64,000 nt of DNA from Lotus japonicus (Eukaryota > Streptophyta > Magnoliopsida > Fabales > Fabaceae), in contig NC_080043.1 of assembly GCF_012489685.1 (NCBI RefSeq), forward strand, positions 31,900,743 to 31,964,742. Direction: 5' to 3'. Shown in pieces: positions 43,030 through 54,800 of the stretch; positions within the stretch are counted from its first letter, which is position 1; every line of letters begins with the position of its first letter. The position numbers and the translations under genes are program-made. The notes under the pieces were generated by a model. It searched no databases. It had not been told where the DNA came from and worked only from the letters and a program-made list of their open reading frames with translations.

Positions 43030-45005
43030 ATAAAAAGGGTTAGAAATTTTTAATTGAAAAAATTAATTTTTCTAATAAGAAATTGAAACAAACGTACTTA
43101 AAAGTAGCTTTTCCAATTAATACGTTTTCATCTTTTTGTAAAGTAATGATTTTTTGAAGGGGTTGTCTAAATGACTCATGCTAGAAATTGGGTTATATAA
43201 CCCAATGATGAAGTGTTCCAATCATATTGTGACACATGTCTTTATAATTTCCAACTCATTTCATTATTATTTTTATTTGGATAGTTATATATTAGTCACT
43301 TTATTAAGAGTTAAATATGTTTTTAGTCTCTAAACTATAGTGAATGATTGTTGTTGGTCCCTAAAACAAATTATCACTGCAGTGCATCCATTACCTTGTT
43401 GAAATGTGAGATTTTCAAAGTTGTACTAATACGAGGAACTATAGTGTCTGTTTGACTCATAAAAAATTGTTGGCAATGACATATCAAATAGACGTAAAAA
43501 TTAAGTTCACTTGATCGCAAAGAATTCCTGCCAAATTAATTCAGGAACCAAGTTCAAAATCAAAGAAGAAGGCTGACTAATAGAGAAGAAAACAATAACG
43601 AGGGCTTTTGCCCCTCACATTATAAAAAAAAAACAATAACGAAATCTGGGATTAAAAAATGAGAAAGAGAATTATGTAAAATGATATTCAATCAGTTAAT
43701 AAAGAGGGGAAGAAACTTTAAACCCATAAACTCTTTAAAGAATTTCCCCCCAAATTGAAGAACGTTCTGAGCAATAGAAAGCTAGAACAAAGGAAGAACA
43801 CCACCAGGTCCCTGGAACCACGCAACCCACGATCATCGCACCAGAAATCACCATCGAACCAGCCGTCACACCACCTCACCAGAGCCAACACCACCACGTC
43901 GTGAGCCGCCTTCGAGCCACCGTACCAAGCCGTTGCTAACCCAGATCGCAACTTTAATGGGTTTGGGGATAGGGTTTTCAAATCTGTGATTCAGAAGGAG
44001 AGGAAGAAAGTCAGAGAGATAGAGAGTAGGAGGGGGAGAAACGAGCCTATGCAATTTTATTTTTGATGATCCATAGAGAGATGAACTTAGGATGGAAGAA
44101 GGAAATCATAGAGGATCAACCCTCGTGCTTTGTGACTACGAGTATTTCCTCTTGCTTTGTTTGGATTTCTGCAATGTAGATTTGTTAGTGTATTATCAGA
44201 TATGTTATTGTGCTTGGAAATGGAAGAGTTGGAGTTGGATTTGCTTTATGTATTCGGCCAAGGAAAAAAAGGAAGAAACGACAAGGTGGTGTCATTGGTT
44301 GAAGATTGTGTTTAATTTGACTTTAATTTTGAGTTTCTGGGTTTTAGTTGGGTTTTGGTTGAAGATGAAGATAATATGATTGGAGATGAAGATAACATCA
44401 GTAAAAACTTAAATGTTCCACATAATCAGTCAAATGGGAATGAAAATCTCATATTTCAACAAGTTGAGGGATGCACTGATGTGATAATTTACTCAGGGAC
44501 CAACAACAATCATTGACTATTGTTTAGGGACTAAAAACATATTTAACTCTTAATAAAGTGACTAACATAAAACTATAAAAATAAAAATAATAATGAAATG
44601 AGTTGGAAATTATAAAGACATGTGTCACAATATGATTGGAACACTTCATCATTGGGTTATATAACCCAATTTTTAGCATGGGTCATTTAGACAACCCCTT
44701 TTTTGAAAAGCTGAAACAAACATAAAATTAAAAAAGTGATTTTTCTAAAAATAAGTTGAAACAAACGCACTTTAATGCAGGTTTTTCAGTTTATTTGCTT
44801 TCAGCTTTTTGTAAAGTAATAATTTTTTGAAAAGATGAAACAAACATAAAAATTAAAAAGTGATTTTTCTAAAAAAAGCCGATACAGACGCACTCAAAGC
44901 AGCTTTTCCAATTAATCTGCTTTCAGCTTTTCGTAAAGTAATGATTTTTTTGAAAAGCTAAAACAAACATAAAAATGAAAAAAAGTATTTTTTTTCTAAA
45001 AAAAG
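43030..45005. repeat. ~120-bp tandem repeats split by a MULE
   Basis: Copies of a unit with GAAACAAAC, a CTTTTCCAATTAAT-like segment and TTTTTGTAAAGTAATGATTTTTTGAA lie at 43030-43158 and again about 2.5 times at 44708-45005. The MULE inserted at the GATTTTTTGAA site of one unit. Confidence 0.6.
43159..44698. mobile_element. Non-autonomous MULE with ~270-bp TIRs and 9-bp TSD
   Basis: Arms 43159-43430 and 44440-44698 are inverted copies (GGGGTTGTCTAAATGAC at the left end, GTCATTTAGACAACCCC at the right). Both sides carry the perfect 9-bp duplication TTTTTTGAA (43150-43158 and 44699-44707), which is diagnostic of Mutator-like elements. The ~1-kb interior holds a possible captured segment (minus frame 43718-43981), without a transposase or a recognised protein. 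Confidence 0.9.
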
Positions 45006-45049
45006 TGCGCATTTCTTTTGATTTCCGGGTATATTATTGTGGATTACTT

Positions 45050-45279
45050 TTAGGTTATACCACTATATTTTGAGTACAAGTTTCATGGTTAAGGATAGGT
45101 CATGTTTTTAAACTTATGATTAAAACGTTTTATCAAACAAGATGACAGATGCACTTGCTTTCTTGATGATGAGTTTTTTTTTTATAAAAAAAAACCTTAA
45201 TGTTTTTGGCGGCGCAAAATAGTCCTTAGATTGATCGGTTACTAGTGTGATTCCCCGATTGAGAAATTAGGGCGTTACA
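45050..45279 (+). mobile_element. 3' end of a Ty3-gypsy LTR
   Basis: Ends GGGCGTTACA and matches the reverse complement of 2494-2800. It is followed by TTGTGGTATCACAGC, a degenerate form of the TGGTATCAGAGC primer-binding site. The 5' part of this LTR is missing or unrecognisable. Confidence 0.55.
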
Positions 45280-46385
45280 TTTGTGGTATCACAGCTTTAG
45301 TTGTGAAAATCAAAGCTTGTTGGGGAATGAGTCTTCTGTGCTAGGTTGTGTGAACTCTGTAATCCATCGATTAGGTGTCAATCGATGGATTGAGTGTTGA
45401 TTGAATGGTTGTCTTGTTTGAAGCGAGATAGCTTGATTTGTGTGAATCGTTTCATAAGGAAACAATGTGTATCGTTATGGGTCATTGTCTGAGGATTGTT
45501 TGGGTGAAGCAACACAATTGATGGTTTGTCATGTTTATTGACTGAAGCGGAATGCTGCGTCAAGCACTAACTGCTTGCTTTGACATGGTGGTTGCTACCC
45601 CCACCAAGACCTTAATTGTAATTGTTGTTTTCTTACATTGCCATGTGGTGCTTCAGGTAGAGATTTCTATGTTGTTGTTGTTGTGAAAGGAGTATGCACG
45701 AGACATACTCACTTGATGATTGCTTATGTGTTTTAACTATAACAGTTATACATGTTTGGAGAAGTCCTGCTAAGCCTAGAAGTTTGTTTTGCCCTAGTAT
45801 GTGTTGGTAAGAAAGATAGAAGCTATGGAATGAGTCCTAGTTGTATGCCTTATGAGTTTCAGAAGTGAGATGTTAAAGTTGTGTAAATTCTGAGGTGGAA
45901 TTGTTAGAGGTTGAATAGGTTAGATTTAATCTCAGGTTATATGTAACTGCTTGGTGATGATAAGTTGAGAAGATTTGACTTTGACTTAATTGTTGTTTGA
46001 CAAGTTTGGGAAATAAGTTACTTTAAGTACTTTATTTCTTAGTGAAGAATTTGTGGTGTTAAGAAATGAATTCTCACTGAAGTGTTGAAGAGTGAAAGGA
46101 CAATAGAGGTCCAAACTTGTCCAAACTTTGCGAATGTTTATATTTAAGCCTAAGAATTCTTGTTAGAATGTGAAAGACTTTGAGTTTTGTCAGGTTTTTT
46201 ATTGAGAGACTAAGGACCGAATTGATTTGAGAATGATCAAGCTAGAGAAGAAAGTTTTAGTATTAAGTGAATACTTGAAGTTGTTATCTGTGGATGAGTT
46301 GCTAAAAGTCGAAATGTGAATGAATCCTTGAGATGAATGTTGAAGGAAATGTACTAAGGTTAGTAAGTGAGATTTACTGAGTTGG
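45280..46385 (+). other. Non-coding leader of a truncated Ty3-gypsy element
   Basis: Begins at the degenerate primer-binding site. The stretch is GT-rich and has no gag or pol frame; short ORFs have no recognised domain. Confidence 0.4.
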
Positions 46386-46585
46386 ATTGGAAAATTGATT
46401 TGCTTTCAGCTCTATTGTGGAGGCGAAAAAAGGGTATAGGCCAAGTTATGCATGGTCTATCATTTTAAAGGCCGGGTTAAGGATTAAAGGGGGAATGCGG
46501 TGGCGGGTTGGGGATGACTCCCATATAAATTTGTTGACAGATAAGTGGCTTCCAGATGGATCTTCCTTGGTTTTTCGACAAGAAG

Positions 46586-48922
46586 TGTAACACCTCTTTT
46601 TTCCCATTGTTTTATTTAAAAACGTTTATCAGAGTTTAGAAACATATCAAAGGGAGTATTACACTTCTTCACGAAAACTCATTAAAATTAACATTGATTG
46701 TGTTTGAAAATTTATAAGTTCATATGGTTTTCAAAGAATAAATTATTCCTGCCAATAAAATTTCTAAACCAGTCAGATAATCCTAAGATGCATAGAATCG
46801 CTTATCTAAATAGGTTTATCTTCCATGATATTCCAATAAAATTCATCATACTCAAAACTGAATTTCATAGGCACTTCGCCCATCAACAGTACGACATCGC
46901 CATCATTTAGAAAATCATTCAACAACTTCCATAAGGAGAGGTTCTAAAATCCTCTCAACAGAAGTGTAAAAGGAACATAAATATCTACCCAGTGTTACAT
47001 TACAGAGCAAGACACTTATTTTATTATAATAATAATAATAATAACATAAACTAAGACTCTCCGAAGCTACTCCTCATGAGCCACATCTCTACCTCCAGTA
47101 CCTGAGCGATGTAGCATAGAACATCATTCCAACAGAAGGATAAGAACTTACATTGTATAAAATATAGCATAACAAAGAGCAAGTAGACAATTCAGATCCT
47201 GCTTTATAAACTCTTCACCTTTACTTTAAAATCTGAGTGATTATAATATTTGCTCTCAAGACAGTTTCACAATTCTTATTAATGTTTCGGAAAATTATAA
47301 GCTTTAAGAAGAATAATAATTCGACTTTACCACAACAGCAAAACAATTCACCAAACACATAAAACCACTGAAAACGTGAAACTTAGTGTATGAGACTCTA
47401 ATGTATGCATGTAGTACCAATTGTTAACCTTAGCGGTATCACCGCGTCCACTCCAGACAGTTAACCACCAATGAAGTCCACTCCAGACTTCCAGAACCAC
47501 TCCAGTTCTGGGACAAACCTCAGTTTTCCGATGTAAACCGACACGTTGCCTCTTGACTAAATAAAGTGTATTTCGTGCAAAAACTCATAAATTAAAACAT
47601 GCAATTTGAGACCACTCCAGCCCCGAATATATAACATATTTTATCGCCAAATTCCATAATGGAAATCACACCAAAATTGCACAAAATAACACTTCAATAT
47701 AATTATCAAATCATTCACTATTTCACCGACAAACTAGTAACACAAAATCACCAAATGTCTCACATCAATTACTATAACCAATTCCATAATCATTCCTATA
47801 AATAAGCAGAAACATAGAAAACTTGCAGATAGTTCTGGTACTAAACGAGCAGTCCAAAAATTATGAAAATTTTACTAAACATAGCCTTATACGTTAGCTT
47901 TCATATAAAATTGGTTTCACCCAATTTGGAATTCTGTAGAGAGAGTTATGCTCTCTACAACACAGACTGTTAGGTTGTCTGCGAGTAGAAATAGAGTGAA
48001 CTTGCAGATAATTCTGGTATTGAAACAGCAATCCAAAAATTATGAAAATATTTCCCAATATAACCCTATGAGTTAGGTTTCATACGAAATTGGTTTCACT
48101 CAATTCGGAATTCTTTAGAGAGGGTTATGCTCTCTACAACACAGGCTGCTAGGGTGTCTACGGCCAGAAACAGAGTGAACTTGAAGATAATTCTGGTACT
48201 GAACCAGCTATCCAAAAATTATGAAAATATTACCCAACATAGCCCTATGAGTTAGCTTTCATACAAAATTGGTTTCACTCAATTTGGAATTCTGTAGAGA
48301 GAGTTATGCTTTCTACAACACATACTGTTAGGGTATGTGCGGGCAGAACAGAACAGAACCCAATTTTCCCCGGAAAATCAATTTTGCCCACCACATGTTA
48401 ACACTCAACACAGTCTCTCAGTTCTGAATTTTCAAAGAAGATGGGGGTTCTTTCATGTTAAACTCAACCTCTGTTATTCTACAATTATACAAGGTAAATT
48501 CAAACCCTTACCTTCTATGACACCGGTACAAAGCCTCCTTGACCCTTTTCTTCTTGAAGATCAAATTCTAGGTTTTCTCCACATTTTCTCCTCTCCTTCA
48601 CCTTTCACGTGTTTCTCTGTTTTGCTGCTTCTCTAATCCTAATTTTCTGATTTCTCTCCTTTTAATTCTCTCATAACCCTTAAATAATCTTACAATAGGC
48701 CCCACTCCCAACTACTCACTTAAAACCTAAAACTCTTATTTATCTATATCACATAATAACTTAATTATCTAATAAAATCACTTAATGACCTTATCATCTA
48801 ATTAAATCACATAATCACATAATCATCTAATTAAATCGCATAAATTATCAAAATACCATATAGCATAATAATAATTAAGATAAAATAATAAATAACCTAA
48901 TAACGAAAAGTGGGGTGTTACA
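46586..48922. mobile_element. Solo LTR (2.3 kb) inserted into the LINE fragment
   Basis: TGTAACACC... to ...GGTGTTACA, flanked by the perfect 5-bp duplication AGAAG (46581-46585 and 48923-48927). The LINE reading frame continues across it. Both ends are inverted copies of each other, so I cannot orient it. It contains a 179-bp tandem repeat array. Confidence 0.85.
47820..48345. repeat. Three tandem copies of a 179-bp unit in the solo LTR
   Basis: Units start at about 47820, 47999 and 48178 with GAACTTG(C/A)AGATA, and contain CCAAAAATTATGAAAAT and AGAGAG(G)GTTATGCT. The period is 179 bp. Confidence 0.85.
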
Positions 48923-49104
48923 AGAAGCTATTGCGGAACTGGTGCTGGAAAAAGTGGCGGATTTAATTGATAATGGGAATTGGAATGTAGAGCTTTTGGA
49001 GGAGGTTTTTAGTCCCTTAACAGTGAAGAAAATTTTGGCTATTCCACTTTCTAACCAAGGTGATGTTGATGCTCTTTCAAATTATAAAAAAATGCTTCAG
49101 TAAA

Positions 49105-49318
49105 TAAAATGACAAGTTAAAAGCAAAAAGGTACAAAAAAGCATACATAAATAGTAGCAATGATAAGGTTGTTTGGATTTTGGTGGCGGAGTGTCTCGCT
49201 TGGTGGACAATTTTCTCGGTCTGCGTGACCATGTCGGAAATTAGAGGGATAAGGCTTCCAGAGAGGGTGACGGAGATGGAAGTCGCAGAGGAGTTTAGCG
49301 ACGGAGCTCATATACTTA
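49105..49318 (-). other. Short open minus-strand stretch of unknown nature
   Basis: The minus strand is open over about 190 bases in two frames (one begins MSSVAKLLCDFHLRHPLW). It is more GC-rich than its surroundings and ends where the MITE at 49319 inserted, so it may be a captured gene piece. Not recognised. Confidence 0.25.
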
Positions 49319-49811
49319 TACTATGTTTGGTTGTGAAGAGAGAGATAGAGAAGAGAGATTAGAGAAGAGAGAAGTTGAGTAGAGAGAAATAGGTGAGAGA
49401 TAGAGTAGATTTAGAGGTTGTTTGGTATGGTAGAGATAAAGGAGAGAGAGAGATGAGAAATAATGAGGTGGAAGAGAGAGAAAAATTAACTTTTGATTAA
49501 AATAATATTTTTTTATAATAAAGGTGTCAGAAAGCAGATAGTGGCGGTTCAGAACCGCCACTAAATGCTAAGAAAAGGACAACAAAATAATAGTGGCGGT
49601 TTGGAACCGCCACTACCTGCGCTTAAAGTAAAAAAAAAAAAAGGTGTCAGCCAGGAATTTCTTCGCAAAACGCGAAGAGAGTAAAAAGTGGAAAAAACCC
49701 ACCCTCTATCTCTCTCTCCCCTACATTAATACACAACCAAACAACCACACACAACCCATCTCTCTCTTCTCCCTCAATCTCTTCTCAACCTCTCTCATAC
49801 CAAACATAGTG
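49319..49811. mobile_element. Harbinger/Tourist-like MITE
   Basis: 493 bp with termini TACTATGTTTGGT and the inverse ACCAAACATAGTG, flanked by TTA (49316-49318 and 49812-49814), the usual PIF/Harbinger target. GA-rich left and CT-rich right arms. It carries two hairpins of the type GTGGCGGTT...AACCGCCAC. Confidence 0.65.
49541..49619. repeat. Two GTGGCGGTT/AACCGCCAC hairpins
   Basis: GTGGCGGTTCAGAACCGCCAC (49543-49563) and GTGGCGGTTTGGAACCGCCAC (49594-49614) are near-perfect palindromes with 3-base loops, about 51 bp apart. Similar GGCGGTT/AACCGCC palindromes occur in sub-terminal regions of plant DNA transposons. Confidence 0.7.
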
Positions 49812-49995
49812 TTAAAGAGTAGCAATGCGACAAGAGGAATTGGGACAGGGAAGCAAATGGGAGCATAAAGATTATAAATAAAATCATCCACTTGATTTTC
49901 CATGCCTCACTTTTTATTGCATTATATTCCTTTTAAAATAGGCTCAATTGCATTTTTTTTTCTCCACGAAAAATGAATGTGCAACCAGTCAAGTA

Positions 49996-50295
49996 CTCCC
50001 TCCGTTCCCTATTATAAATCACATTTTTTGAAAAAAATTTGTTATAAAATATAAGTCACTTTCTAATATTTAGGAAGCATTAAATAATTTTTTCCAAGTT
50101 CACCCTCATATTTAATATGAAAGAGATGATAAACTTTAGAAGTATTAACTTGGAGAGAGAAAATCATATGAAAGTAAATAAGGGTAATCAAGGAAAGTAA
50201 ATCATTTTTTTTTACAAATTTATTACTAGTAACTACTTTTCTTAATCTAAGAGAATTAGTTATTTGAGACTTATATATAGGAACAGAGGGAGTAT
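49996..50295. mobile_element. Stowaway-type MITE
   Basis: Ends CTCCCTCCGTTCC and GGAACAGAGGGAG flanked by TA, which are the well-known termini of Stowaway (Tc1/mariner) MITEs. It lies inside the left arm of the MULE-like element. Confidence 0.8.
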
Positions 50296-50603
50296 AAAAA
50301 TAGCATTCTTAGTCTCACATGTTACTCTCCGTCAATTTCTTACGTTTTTCTCCTACATAACACATTTTAAATGACGTGGAGACTTATTAGGAGAAAGAAG
50401 ACCTCAAAATTAAAAATAATAAAATTAAAAATATATCAGAACACGTCATCGAGAGCGACAAGGAGAAGCAGTGCAAACTTTAAGTTACGTTTGAGTCGAT
50501 GGAGGTTTTCTCTGAGCGTGATGGAGAGCACTCACGGCGGCGCCCATCCCCTTGAGGAGGCGGCCCTGAGGGGAGTGCTCAGATCTCTTTCCGTGACAAG
50601 TTG

Positions 50604-51806
50604 ATGGGTGGGAAGACGGCTTCGCCGGTGAAAGAAGTGGTCAGCCTCATTGACCAGGGGAAGATGAGAATAGAGCACGAGAATGGAAATAGAATGCTGC
50701 CAAAGGTTGTTACAGACCCTGCCGTTATTCAGGAGATGTGCTCACCGTGGCGAGAGGCCTTGGTGATTTCCCTTCTAGGAAAACGCTTGGGTTTTAGGAC
50801 CATGAAAGCCCGGCTTGCGTCAGTATGGAGACTGGTTGGAGATTTTGATTTACTGGATATCGATAAAGGGTTCTATATGGTCAAATTTGACATTGCTGCT
50901 GACAGAGCCAAGGTTATGGAGGGAGGTCCATGGATGATCTTTGATCACTATCTGGCAGTAGCTACATGGAGCAAAGAGTTTCTCTCCCCTTTGGCTAGGG
51001 TTACGAAGACGCTAGCGTGGATTCGTATCCCTGGGTTGAACGTTGTTTTCTATGATGAGAGTTACCTCCTTGGTGTGGCTTCTGCAGTTGGGAGGCCTGT
51101 TAGAGTTGATTCTAATACTCTTCGGGCAGAGAGAGGAAAGTTTGCTCGAATCTGTGTGGAGCTTGACCTCACCCTTCCAGTTATCGGCAAAGTTTGTATC
51201 GAAGGTCATTGGCATAGGATCGAGTACGAGGGATTACATGTTATCTGCACGAGCTGTGGGTGCTATGGCCACCGAGCCAGGGAGTGTAAGGCGGCACCAT
51301 TGGCCTTCATGCCGCCACAGCCGGTGGTGGCTACTACGCAAGTAGGTCAGATTCAGCATCCTGTGGCCAACGGGGTGACGGTTACGGGGATGGAGGAGAG
51401 AGAACGTGCTGTCGAGGAGGTTTCTAAAACGGACGTGATCATGGGAGAAGATTCTGGGGGGAACATGGGCGAAGAGTCCGCATGGAAAATTCAAGGAAAT
51501 TTAAATGTGGGCTCCGCAATCAGTGTTGATGCCGTTACCAAGGAGGGAGATCACGAAATTCTTGGTGATTGGTTGGTGGTGACCAAGAAAAAACGGAATC
51601 CTAAAAATCATGGGAAATTAATGATTGAGGAAAAAGGTTTGAAGAAGGAATTAACGGATCCCAAAGCTAGTGCATCACTTGGAGGAGACAAGGCTTTAAA
51701 AAAGACAAAGCCGTCGGGGCCCACACCAATTATGAAGAAGAAAGAGGAGATGCACGTGAAAGTGGTGGGTCAAGCAGGGGGGGATTTGGGCTCTTGCTCG
51801 CTTTGA
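50604..51806 (+). CDS. LINE ORF1 (RNA-binding, DUF4283 and zinc knuckle)
   Basis: Open from ATG 50604 (the TTG before it is also in frame). DUF4283-type core (VISLLGKRLGFRTMKARL; GPWMIFDHYLAVATW; residues ~50-125) and CCHC knuckle CTSCGCYGHRAREC (~215-228). Upstream, SFRDKL in this frame continues backwards in another frame as MESTHGGAHPLEEAALRG from the ATG at 50521, so the natural start is probably 50521 with a one-base shift near 50560-50590. The C-terminus ends just as the ORF2 frame begins. The protein would coat LINE RNA. Confidence 0.8.
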   Translation: MGGKTASPVKEVVSLIDQGKMRIEHENGNRMLPKVVTDPAVIQEMCSPWREALVISLLGKRLGFRTMKARLASVWRLVGDFDLLDIDKGFYMVKFDIAADRAKVMEGGPWMIFDHYLAVATWSKEFLSPLARVTKTLAWIRIPGLNVVFYDESYLLGVASAVGRPVRVDSNTLRAERGKFARICVELDLTLPVIGKVCIEGHWHRIEYEGLHVICTSCGCYGHRARECKAAPLAFMPPQPVVATTQVGQIQHPVANGVTVTGMEERERAVEEVSKTDVIMGEDSGGNMGEESAWKIQGNLNVGSAISVDAVTKEGDHEILGDWLVVTKKKRNPKNHGKLMIEEKGLKKELTDPKASASLGGDKALKKTKPSGPTPIMKKKEEMHVKVVGQAGGDLGSCSL

Positions 51807-54800
51807 CGTGAAAGACTCTATTTCTGTCCTTAGCTCCCATCCACAGGTTATTTCCCTTAAGATTGCTTCTGGTCACTCTAGCTGGGTTTGTTCGGGGGTT
51901 TACGCTAGTCCTATTCCTCTCCAGCGGCGGTTATTGTGGGATCACCTTCGTGCTATCGCGGGGAGTATTCAGGAGTCGTGGGCTCTTCTTGGGGATTTTA
52001 ATGACACAACTGGTGCTTCTGAGCAAAGAGGTGGGGTATTCTCGTCTTCTCGGGCTCGGATGTTCCTGGACAACATTAACAGCTGCGATTTAGTGGACAT
52101 AGGTGCGTCGGGTCTTCAGTTCTCTTGGTTCAGACGGTGTGCGGGAAGGTTGCCCATTCACAAGCGTCTTGATAGGGCTTTGGCGTCCTTGCTGTGGCGG
52201 ACTACCTTTCCTGAGGGGGGGTTGGAAGTCCTGCCTAGGCTTCACTCGGATCACAACCCTATTATTCTTCGTTGTGGGAAGAAAGTGGAGAGTCGTGGCC
52301 AGCGTCCTTGCAGATTTGAAGCGGCTTGGATGATGCACCCTCAGTACAAAAAAGTAGTGGTTGATGCCTGGGCTAAGGGAAGGCCGTGTGTTCCTATTGC
52401 TCTCCATGAGGTCCGAGAAGATTCTGTGGACTTCAATCGGAAAACGTTTGGGAATATTTATCGGAGGAAAAAGCATGTGGAGAATTGCATTGCTACTGTT
52501 CAAACTAAGCTTGAGACCGTAGACTCTATTGCTCTTTTTCTCCAGCTTGAGGGGTTAAAGAAGGAGCATAGTGACATTCTAGCCCAGGAAGAGATGCTTT
52601 GGTTCCAAAAATCCTGGGAGAAGTGGGTCAAATATGGTGATAGAAACACAACTTTCTTCCATGCTCAAACAGTTATCAGGAGGAAGAGGAACCGTATCAC
52701 GAGTCTCATCCTTCCAGATGGGTCGCGGTGTGATGATGCTGATAGGTTCCAACAAGGAGCTATTGACTTTTTTAAATCTCTTTTTGCAGGTACTGTAGAT
52801 GTGGACACTACTTGTCTTCCCACACCGGATTTGCCAGTCATTCCGTCTGAGCATGTCCCTCTTCTTGTTCAGGAGGTTTTTAAGGATGAGGTCTTTGCGG
52901 CGCTGCAGCAAATGGGCTCCTATAAAGCTCCTGGTCCCGATGGGTTTCATGCTGCTTTCTATAAGTCTTATTGGGACGTCGTCGGGGACGATGTCTTCTT
53001 GTACATCAAAAAGGTGTTTGAAACGCAGCAGGTGGATCCGGCGCTAGGGGAGACTCTTGTGGTTCTTATCCCTAAGTGTGATTGTCCGGCTTCGTATAAG
53101 GATTTTAGGCCCATCAGCTTGTGCAATGTCCTCTACAAGTTGATTACTAAAATTCTGGTGAACAGGATCCGACCCATTCTTAATGATATCATTAGCCCCA
53201 TGCAGAGTAGCTTTATCCCAGGGAGGAGCACTAGTGATAATGCGATTTCCCTTCAGGAGATTGCCTATCATCAGCGGAAAGCTAGGAAGAAAGGGGGTAA
53301 TTTGGTTTTTAAACTTGATCTTGAGAAGGCTTATGACCGGGTTGACTGGAGGTTCCTTGAGGCGACTTTGGTGGCTTTTGGTTTCCCTGAGGCTTGTATT
53401 AATTTGATTATGAGGTGTGTGTCAGCTTCTCAATTGTCTATTCTCTGGAATGGGGAGCGTAGTGAGACTTTCGCCGCCAAGAGGGGTCTGAGGCAAGGTG
53501 ACCCGTTGTCTCCCTACCTGTTTGTCCTTTGTATGGAGAGGCTGAGCTCGGCAATATCCTCCGCAGTCCTTCAGGGGAGATGGGATCCTATCTGTACTGT
53601 GCGGAATGGTCCAGGATTATCCCATTTATTTTTTGCGGATGACGTTTTCCTCTTTGTGAAAGCTAGGAATAATCAAGTGAGATTCTTGAAGACCCTCTTA
53701 GACACCTTTTGTCGTGCTTCTGGAATGAAGGTGAATGAGGCTAAGTCCAAAATTCTGGGTTGTAATGGCATGAGCTTGCAGAAGAAGAACTGTATAGCTG
53801 CCATTGCCGGTATCCAGTTTACGTCGGATATTGGTTGGTACCTTGGCTTCCCCATCTTCCAACGTCGGGTTACCGCTAGGGACTTTGAGTATATTTTTGA
53901 TAGGATAAATGGCAGACTTGCTAGCTGGAAGAGTAAGCTTCTGAATAGAGCGGGGCGCTTAACCCTTGCGCAATCGGTAGTGTCCGCTATGCCGGCCTAT
54001 TGCATGAGCCAAGTGTGGGTGCCGCAAGGTATTTGTGATAGATTGGATGCTGTGGTGAAGAATTTTGTGTGGAAGGATAGGCATGGTCGTGGGATAAACT
54101 TGGTGGGTTGGGATCGAATTGCTCAGCCAAAGAAGTGTGGGGGTCTTGGTCTCAGGAAGGCGAGGGATCACAACGTTGCGCTCTTGGGGAAGCAGGTGTG
54201 GCCGTTGGTGTCTGATTGTGAGAAACCGTGGGTGAGTCTGATGAAAGCAAAGTATTTTCCAGGAGGGTGTTTCTTATCTTCTGAGGCTAAACCATGGTCC
54301 CCGGTGTGGCGTGCTTTCTTGAAGACGCGTGACATATTCCATTCGGGTTTTGAGTTCCAAGTTGGGGATGGCCAGTCATCGCTTTGGTACCGTCCCTGGT
54401 GTTCCCCTGTTCCGCTGTGTCAATTAGTCCCGTTTGTGGATATTCATGATATCGAGCTTCGAATCAGGGATATCTGGGATAATGGGGTTTGGAGGCTTGA
54501 GTGGCTGTGGACTCAGGTTCCGGGTCACGTAGGGAGCTTAATCCGTCAGTTTCCGGCTAGGCTCAACGCGCGTGTGTGTGATGGGGTGCGGTGGAAGGGC
54601 CACATCTCGGGGAATTACTCTACCAGCTCGGGCTATAACTGGCTTCTAGAGAGCAGAGGTATTCTAGGGCATGGCTCCTTGGATTCAGGGTCGAGTTGGG
54701 GTTGGATTTGGCGTCTCAAAGCTCCGCTTAAGTGTATTATCGTCATCTGGTTAGCGTGTCATAATGCTTTACCTACGAATGAGTGCAGATTCCGGCGGGG

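Larger units (their letters stand above)
46390..49104 (+). pseudogene. LINE ORF2 fragment split by a solo LTR
   Basis: 46410-46585 encodes SYAWSIILKAGLRIKGGMRW and GDDSHINLLTDKWLPDG, the conserved region after RT in plant L1-type LINEs. The frame resumes after the solo LTR (48928-49101: AELVLEKVADLIDNGNWNVE, then VKKILAIPLS). RT and the 3' end are missing. Confidence 0.7.

Noticed and set aside
43718..43981. 87-codon minus ORF as a protein gene
   Set aside because: It lies inside a non-autonomous MULE and shows no recognised domain; possibly captured DNA but not supported as a gene.
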